From CAZRZN01 sp964604565 (GTDB taxonomy: Bacteria; Pseudomonadota; Alphaproteobacteria; Rhodobacterales; Rhodobacteraceae): DNA of 8,387 bases. Made by a program: the position numbers and the translations under genes. The DNA is taken from assembly GCA_964604565.1 (NCBI GenBank), contig CAZRZN010000197.1, positions 1 through 8,387 of the forward strand, in the 5' to 3' direction. The notes under the pieces are model-generated. The model ran no database searches. It was not told the DNA's origin and saw only the letters and a list, made by a program, of their open reading frames with translations. Shown one piece after another: positions 3,957-8,387 of the stretch (positions are counted from its first letter, which is position 1; each line of letters begins with the position of its first letter).

Positions 3957-5243
3957 ATGGCCCAGCCTTTGCGTCTTGGTATCGCCGGTCTGGGGACCGT
4001 GGGCACCGGTGTGATCAAGATCGTCCAGCAGAAGGCCGCCTTGCTGGCTGAACGCTCGGGGCGTGATATCGGGATCTCTGCGGTATCTGCCCGCACGCGT
4101 GACATGGACCGCGGCGTCAGCCTCGCGTCCTACGTCTGGGAGGACGACCCTGTCGCGCTCGCGACCCGCGATGACGTCGATGTCTTTGTCGAGCTCATGG
4201 GCGGCAGCGACGGCCCGGCCAAGGCCGCCGTCGAGGCCGCGCTGAAAGCCGGAAAGCATGTTGTCACCGCCAACAAGGCGATGCTGGCCCATCACGGACA
4301 GGCGCTGGCGGCTCTGGCCGAAGCGAATGACGCGGTTCTGCGCTTCGAGGCGGCGGTGGCCGGCGGCATTCCGGTCATCAAGGCGCTGACCGAGGGTCTG
4401 GCCGGCAACGACATAGAGCGTGTCATGGGGGTGATGAATGGCACGTGCAATTACATCCTCACCCGGATGGAAGACGGCGGGCTAACCTATCAAGAGGCCT
4501 TCGACGAGGCTGACAAGCTTGGCTTTCTCGAAGCCGATCCAAATCTTGACGTCGGTGGCATCGATGCCGGTCACAAACTGGCCCTTCTTGCGGCGATCGC
4601 CTTTGGCACACAGGTCGATTTCAACGCGGTCGAGCTTGAGGGCATTGGCAGCATCACGATCGAAGATATCCACCACGCCGCGGACATGGGATTTCGGATC
4701 AAGCTTCTGGGTGTGGCGCGGATGACCAGCGGTGGGCTGGAACAAAGCATGGCACCCTGTCTGGTGCCTGCCGCCTCGCCGTTGGGGCAACTCGTGGGCG
4801 GTACGAACATGGTGGTGATGGAGGGCGATCAGGTGGGCCAGATCGTCATGCGCGGTGCGGGAGCTGGCGAAGGGCCGACGGCTTCGGCGGTGATGGGCGA
4901 CGTGATGGATATTGCGCGTGGCTTGCGGGTTTCGACCTTTGGCCGCCCCGCCGGCGCGCTTGTCCCGCCGGTGGCGGCCAAGGTCTCGACCCCGGCACCC
5001 TATTATCTGCGCATGGCGCTGGCGGACAAGCCCGGGTCGCTGGCCAAGGTAGCCACCGCATTGGGAGAGGCGGAAGTCTCCATCAACCGGATGCGGCAGT
5101 ACGATCATGTCGACGACAGCGCGCCCGTGCTGATCGTCACGCACAAGACGCCGCGCGTCGCGCTGGACCGGGCGCTGGCCACCATGGAGGGCAGCGGCGT
5201 GGTGTTGACACCGCCCGTCGTGCTGCGGATCGAGGAGGTCTGA
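3957..5243 (+). CDS. hom: Homoserine dehydrogenase
   Basis: This 428-residue cytoplasmic enzyme reduces aspartate semialdehyde to homoserine with NAD(P)H, the branch point to threonine, methionine and isoleucine. The N-terminal Rossmann fold shows GLGTVG at residues 11-16 and VTANKAML at 103-110. The catalytic core includes NGTCNYILTRM (161-171) and EADPNLDVGGIDAGHKL (192-208). In that stretch D203 and K207 correspond in spacing to the catalytic Asp and Lys of the family. The C-terminal part (about 350-425, LADKPGSLAKVATALG) is an ACT domain, the usual place for feedback inhibition by threonine. This is the monofunctional form, not fused to aspartokinase. Start: ATG at 3957 with AGGAG (3944-3948) 8 nt upstream. 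A 120-nt gap separates it from glpX, so co-transcription is possible but not evident. Confidence 0.97.
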   Translation: MAQPLRLGIAGLGTVGTGVIKIVQQKAALLAERSGRDIGISAVSARTRDMDRGVSLASYVWEDDPVALATRDDVDVFVELMGGSDGPAKAAVEAALKAGKHVVTANKAMLAHHGQALAALAEANDAVLRFEAAVAGGIPVIKALTEGLAGNDIERVMGVMNGTCNYILTRMEDGGLTYQEAFDEADKLGFLEADPNLDVGGIDAGHKLALLAAIAFGTQVDFNAVELEGIGSITIEDIHHAADMGFRIKLLGVARMTSGGLEQSMAPCLVPAASPLGQLVGGTNMVVMEGDQVGQIVMRGAGAGEGPTASAVMGDVMDIARGLRVSTFGRPAGALVPPVAAKVSTPAPYYLRMALADKPGSLAKVATALGEAEVSINRMRQYDHVDDSAPVLIVTHKTPRVALDRALATMEGSGVVLTPPVVLRIEEV

Positions 5244-5363
5244 CGGACCCACGCCGATGCAGCGGAATTGCCCGGACGGCATGAGCACGAGCGCGAGCAG
5301 TCTTGCCCATGCAACGCGGTTGCGGCTACATCGTCCCGACTGAAGTTTTTTTGAGGAAGATCC

Positions 5364-6338
5364 ATGTCCTCTCCCAACGATTTCAATGACCGGATGCTGT
5401 CGCTTGGGTTGGCACGCGTGGCCGAACAGGCCGCGATTGCCAGTGCCGACTGGATTGGCCGCGGCGACGAGAAGGCGGCTGATCAGGCGGCCGTGAATGC
5501 GATGCGCGAGCAGTTGAACAAGCTCGACATCAAGGGCGTCGTCGTGATCGGCGAAGGCGAGCGGGACGAAGCGCCGATGCTGTTCATCGGCGAGGAAGTG
5601 GGCAACGGAACGGGTCCGGGGGTCGATATCGCGCTGGACCCGCTCGAAGGCACGACCCTGACCGCCAAGGACATGCCCAACGCGCTGACGGTCATCGCCA
5701 TGGGTCCGCGCGGATCGATGCTGCACGCGCCGGATGTCTACATGGACAAGCTGGCGATCGGACCGGGCTATCCCGACGGTATCGTCACCCTCGACATGCC
5801 GCCGGCGACACGTGTGTCCGCGCTGGCCTCCGCCAAGGGATGCCTGCCCGGCGATATCACGGTCTGCATTCTGGAACGTCCGCGCCATGAGGAGATGATC
5901 GCCGAAGTGCGCAGCACGGGTGCCTCGATACGCCTGATCACGGATGGCGACGTCGCGGGCGTCATGCATTGCGCCGAGCCGCTGATCACTGGAATCGACA
6001 TGTACATGGGGTCCGGCGGGGCACCCGAAGGGGTTCTGGCCGCTGCGGCGTTGAAATGCATGGGAGGTCAGATCTACGGTCGGCTGATGTTTCGTAATGA
6101 CGACGAGCGGGGCCGCGCGGACAAGGCAGGGATCACCGATCTGGACAAGGTCTACACCCGTGATGAAATGGTAATCGACAACGTGATCTTTGCAGCTACC
6201 GGCGTGACCAGCGGGTCGATGTTGCCGGGGATCAAGCGCGAGGTCGGCTGGGTGACGACGGAGACCCTGCTTATGCGGTCCAAGACGGGGTCGGTGCGGC
6301 GAATGGTCTATCGCAACCCCGTCCGGCACGGCGCCTGA
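5364..6338 (+). CDS. glpX: Class II fructose-1,6-bisphosphatase (GlpX type)
   Basis: The 324-residue enzyme removes the 1-phosphate of fructose 1,6-bisphosphate in gluconeogenesis; in some bacteria the class also acts on sedoheptulose 1,7-bisphosphate. Family signatures are present in order: DWIGRGDEKAAD (29-40, metal ligand D35), VIGEGERDEAPMLFIGEEVG (61-80), DPLEGTTLTAKDMPNA (92-107, binding metal and substrate), ITDGDVAGV (192-200) and GSGGAPEGVLAAAALKC (216-232). Nothing essential appears to be missing and the length is normal. Start: ATG at 5364, with GAGGA (5353-5357) 6 nt upstream directly after a run of seven T (5346-5352). Downstream it is separated from recJ by the 67-bp repeat, which may act as its 3' end. 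The order hom-glpX-recJ is, as I recall, common in Rhodobacteraceae. Confidence 0.97.
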   Translation: MSSPNDFNDRMLSLGLARVAEQAAIASADWIGRGDEKAADQAAVNAMREQLNKLDIKGVVVIGEGERDEAPMLFIGEEVGNGTGPGVDIALDPLEGTTLTAKDMPNALTVIAMGPRGSMLHAPDVYMDKLAIGPGYPDGIVTLDMPPATRVSALASAKGCLPGDITVCILERPRHEEMIAEVRSTGASIRLITDGDVAGVMHCAEPLITGIDMYMGSGGAPEGVLAAAALKCMGGQIYGRLMFRNDDERGRADKAGITDLDKVYTRDEMVIDNVIFAATGVTSGSMLPGIKREVGWVTTETLLMRSKTGSVRRMVYRNPVRHGA

Positions 6339-6383
6339 ACCGCGGGCATCGGTATCGGTCGGACGTCACCGCCAAGAGCCATC

Positions 6384-6450
6384 GGGGGCTCTGCCCCCGT
6401 CGCGGCAGGCCGCGACTCCCCCGAGAGTATTTTTGGAGAGAAGAAGCCGG
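6384..6450 (+). repeat. 67-bp palindromic intergenic repeat, copy B
   Basis: Order of parts: hairpin 1 GGGGGC-TCT-GCCCCC (6384-6398); hairpin 2 TCGCGGC-AG-GCCGCGA (6400-6415); CTCCCCCG; an A/T block with TATTTTTGG (6428-6436); and the end GAAGAAGCCGG. An alternative outer stem, TCGGGGG (6382-6388) with CCCCCGA (6418-6424), can enclose the whole. The element begins 45 nt after the glpX stop and in the same orientation. With its G+C-rich stems and T5 run it could serve as the glpX terminator. It is the plus-strand counterpart of copy A at 2065-2131. Confidence 0.85.
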
Positions 6451-6458
6451 GAGAGCGC

Positions 6459-8201
6459 GTGTCCTATCTGGGTGTCGAAAGCAGTCTGACCGGCCGGCGC
6501 TGGATCGGTCCCGACGCCGAGGTTGCGCGGCAGACCGAAGCGCTGGTGCAGCGGACCGGCTTGCCCCATGCCCTTTGCGGCGTGCTGGCGCGCCTTGGGG
6601 TGGAGGCGGATGCCTGCGCAGCCTATCTGGAACCGACGCTGCGCGCGCTGCTGCCCGATCCGCGCGGGCTGAAAGACATGGAGACCGCCGCCGCGCGGGT
6701 CTTGCAGGCGGTGAACCGGCGTGAACGGATTGCGGTGTTCGCCGATTACGACGTGGATGGGGGCGCATCGGCGGCGCTTTTGATCGACTGGTTGCGGCAG
6801 ATGGGCCGGGAAGCGACGCTGTATATACCCGACCGGATCGACGAGGGATACGGACCCAATGTGCCAGCCATGCGGGCGCTGGCCGCGGAACACGATCTGA
6901 TCCTCTGCGTGGACTGCGGGACACTGTCGCATGATCCGGTGGCTGCGGCACAGGGCACGGCGGACGTAATCGTGCTGGACCATCATCTGGGCGGCGAAAC
7001 CCTGCCAGAGGCGCTGGCGGTGGTGAATCCCAACCGACAGGATGAGGATGGGTCGCTGGCGCATCTTTGCGCGGCGGCGGTGGTTTTTCTGATGCTGGTC
7101 GAGACCGGCAGGCAGCTGCGCGAGGCAGGCCGGACCGGTCCGGACCTCATGAGCGCGCTGGACCTTGTGGCCCTGGCCACGGTGGCGGATGTCGCGCCCT
7201 TGACAGGCGTCAATCGCGCACTGGTCCATCAGGGACTGAAGGTGATGGCCCGCCGCGCGCGGCCCGGCCTCGTGGCGTTGTCGGACGTGGCGCGGCTGGA
7301 GCGCGCGCCATCCGCCTATCATTTGGGTTATGTGCTTGGCCCGCGTGTCAACGCCGGCGGGCGGATTGGACAGGCAGACTTGGGCGCGCGGCTGCTGGCG
7401 ACGCATTCGCTGCCGGAGGCGCACTCCATCGCCGAACGACTGGAGCAACTGAATACCGAGCGCCGCGAGATAGAGGCTGCCGTTCGTGCCGCTGCCATGG
7501 CGCAGGCGGAAGGCCGCGGACTGGCGGCGCCGCTGGTCTGGGCGGCCGGCGAGGGTTGGCATCCCGGTGTCGTCGGCATCGTTGCGGCGCGCCTCAAGGA
7601 ACAGACCGGTCGGCCTGCGGTGGTCATCGGATTGGACGGGGATGAGGGCAAGGGGTCTGGCCGGTCGGTGCCCGGCGTGGATCTGGGGGCGGCCGTGCAG
7701 CGGCTGGCGGCCGAAGGACTGTTGAGCAAGGGCGGCGGGCACAAGATGGCAGCAGGCCTCACTGTTCGGCGGGAGATGATCGCGCCCGCCATGGCACGCC
7801 TTGAGGAGTTGCTGGCGCGTCAGGGTGCGGGGCATGGCGGCGTTTCAGACCTGCGTCTGGACGGCACGTTGATGCCCGGGGCGGCGACGGTCGACCTCGT
7901 CGAACAACTGGAACGCGCCGGGCCCTTCGGCGCGGCCGTACCCGGACCACGATTTGCCTTGCCAGATATGCAGATCCGCTATGCCCGGCGGGTTGGCGCC
8001 AGCCACCTCAAGCTGACAGTGTCGGACGGAATTGGCGCTTCGCTGGACGCGATACTCTTTTCGGCCTTCGATGGCCCTCTTGGTACGATGCTAGAGGAGC
8101 ATCGGGACGCCCGATTCCATCTGGCTGGCAAGCTCGATGCGAACTTCTGGAAGGGCCGGACCACCGTCCAGCTTAGAATTGACGATGTCGCTCGGGCCTG
8201 A
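6459..8201 (+). CDS. recJ: Single-stranded-DNA-specific 5'-3' exonuclease RecJ
   Basis: The 580-residue protein degrades single-stranded DNA from the 5' end in recombination (RecF pathway), mismatch repair and base-excision repair. The DHH phosphoesterase motifs are complete: DYDVDG (96-101), DCG (152-154), DHH (174-176) and ATVADVAPLTGVNR (240-253). NAGGRIG (298-304) follows, then the DHHA1 nucleic-acid-binding domain with GEGWHPGVVGIVA (364-376), GSGRS (399-403) and KGGGHKMAAG (424-433). The remaining C-terminus matches the OB-like RecJ end, and total length is close to that of E. coli RecJ. The start is GTG at 6459: GGGAG (6449-6453) stands 5 nt upstream, and the product begins with the usual YLGVESSLTGRRW. 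That ribosome binding site straddles the edge of repeat copy B. Confidence 0.97.
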   Translation: MSYLGVESSLTGRRWIGPDAEVARQTEALVQRTGLPHALCGVLARLGVEADACAAYLEPTLRALLPDPRGLKDMETAAARVLQAVNRRERIAVFADYDVDGGASAALLIDWLRQMGREATLYIPDRIDEGYGPNVPAMRALAAEHDLILCVDCGTLSHDPVAAAQGTADVIVLDHHLGGETLPEALAVVNPNRQDEDGSLAHLCAAAVVFLMLVETGRQLREAGRTGPDLMSALDLVALATVADVAPLTGVNRALVHQGLKVMARRARPGLVALSDVARLERAPSAYHLGYVLGPRVNAGGRIGQADLGARLLATHSLPEAHSIAERLEQLNTERREIEAAVRAAAMAQAEGRGLAAPLVWAAGEGWHPGVVGIVAARLKEQTGRPAVVIGLDGDEGKGSGRSVPGVDLGAAVQRLAAEGLLSKGGGHKMAAGLTVRREMIAPAMARLEELLARQGAGHGGVSDLRLDGTLMPGAATVDLVEQLERAGPFGAAVPGPRFALPDMQIRYARRVGASHLKLTVSDGIGASLDAILFSAFDGPLGTMLEEHRDARFHLAGKLDANFWKGRTTVQLRIDDVARA

Positions 8202-8287
8202 AGGCCGGAACGTCGGCTTCAAAACAATAGCTTGCGCCAGCGATCTTGTGGAAGTTGGAAAAACTGTCGAAAGGACACATTTTTGGC

Positions 8288-8316
8288 TTGCACCGACTGA
8301 GCCGTTTTTCTAGGTA
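8288..8316 (+). promoter_or_regulatory. Candidate promoter of the tRNA-Glu gene
   Basis: TTGCAC (8288-8293) and TAGGTA (8311-8316) are separated by 17 nt. The expected start point near 8323 leaves a leader of about 12 nt before the mature tRNA 5' end. The region from recJ to the tRNA is otherwise empty (8202-8334). Confidence 0.5.
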
Positions 8317-8334
8317 TCGCCTCACCAACAGTGT

Positions 8335-8387
8335 GGCCCGTTCGTCTATCGGTTAGGACGCCAGGTTTTCAACCTGGAAAGAGGGGT
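8335..8387 (+). tRNA. tRNA-Glu (UUC anticodon), 3' end cut off by the window
   Basis: The visible 53 nt begin with the acceptor strand GGCCCGT. The D-arm follows (GTC-TATCGGTTAG-GAC). The anticodon arm is CCAGG-TTTTCAA-CCTGG, with TTC at 8368-8370. The variable region and the start of the T-arm (GAGGGGT) come last. The T-loop, the 3' acceptor strand and CCA lie beyond the window. Confidence 0.95.

Noticed and set aside
3496..3957. A 153-codon minus-strand open frame in the gene-free stretch
   Set aside because: It crosses the inverted repeat and the hom leader hairpins, has no recognisable domain and has no ribosome binding site pattern. A non-coding explanation fits better, though a small gene cannot be excluded.
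3834..4051. A small plus-strand frame starting MSAQVLVRRP with a CPACG motif before hom
   Set aside because: A single CxxC pair is weak evidence. The frame runs into hom in another phase, and its bases are explained by leader hairpins.
5312..5352. A hom terminator formed by GCAAC-GCG-GTTGC and the run of seven T before glpX
   Set aside because: The small stem is separated from the T-run by more than 20 nt, and the T-run directly abuts the glpX ribosome binding site. It does not have intrinsic-terminator geometry.
4482..6329. A 615-codon minus-strand open frame opposite hom and glpX
   Set aside because: It spans two well-supported plus-strand genes and the space between them and has no family features. 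It is a by-product of high G+C codon bias.
6366..7835. A 489-codon minus-strand open frame opposite recJ
   Set aside because: It is antisense to intact RecJ motifs, crosses repeat copy B and is of low-complexity Arg/Gln/His-rich composition without family character.
1..8387. CRISPR array, transposase, phage or defence genes
   Set aside because: No regularly spaced repeats and no matching protein motifs were found on either strand.

Overview
The window looks like a chromosomal segment of an alphaproteobacterium, most likely a Rhodobacteraceae/Roseobacter-group member. The reasons are the high G+C content, the gene order homoserine dehydrogenase - class II fructose-1,6-bisphosphatase (GlpX) - RecJ, and a tRNA-Glu and small lipoprotein of the type seen in that family. 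One run of exactly 100 Ns (1221-1320) marks an assembly gap inside a gene, so nothing can be read across it.

Left part (1-1839): on the minus strand, a PaaI-type hotdog thioesterase and the start of a YdcZ/DUF606-type membrane protein overlap by ATGA and are probably co-transcribed. Diverging from them on the plus strand are two tandem, paralogous monoheme c-type cytochromes, both apparently lipoproteins. The first has a Pro/Val/Asp-rich C-terminal tail in which the assembly gap sits. The 129-nt divergent region holds a 14-bp perfect palindrome and a plausible minus-strand promoter.

Middle part (1840-3956): a 425-nt stretch without a gene carries one copy of a 67-bp palindromic repeat. It is followed by a TetR-family regulator on the minus strand. 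The regulator diverges from a small putative lipoprotein, with a perfect 20-bp palindrome between them that looks like its operator and lies inside the tetR promoter; the tetR mRNA looks leaderless or nearly so. Next comes about 700 nt with no convincing protein gene. It holds an orphan minus-strand intrinsic terminator, a 108-bp imperfect inverted repeat (MITE-like or structured RNA), and a G+C-rich leader before hom with two mutually exclusive hairpins.

Right part (3957-8387): hom (threonine/methionine branch of aspartate metabolism), glpX (gluconeogenesis or Calvin cycle) and recJ (single-strand DNA exonuclease) run in one direction. The second copy of the 67-bp repeat lies between glpX and recJ, and its edge helps form the recJ ribosome binding site. 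The window ends inside a tRNA-Glu(UUC) gene with its own likely promoter.

No CRISPR array, phage gene, transposase gene or biosynthetic cluster is visible. The most interesting points are the two-copy hairpin repeat with compensatory changes, the TetR operator/leaderless promoter arrangement, the orphan terminator plus long inverted repeat in the gene-free stretch, and the cytochrome gene whose assembly gap may be closable in frame.
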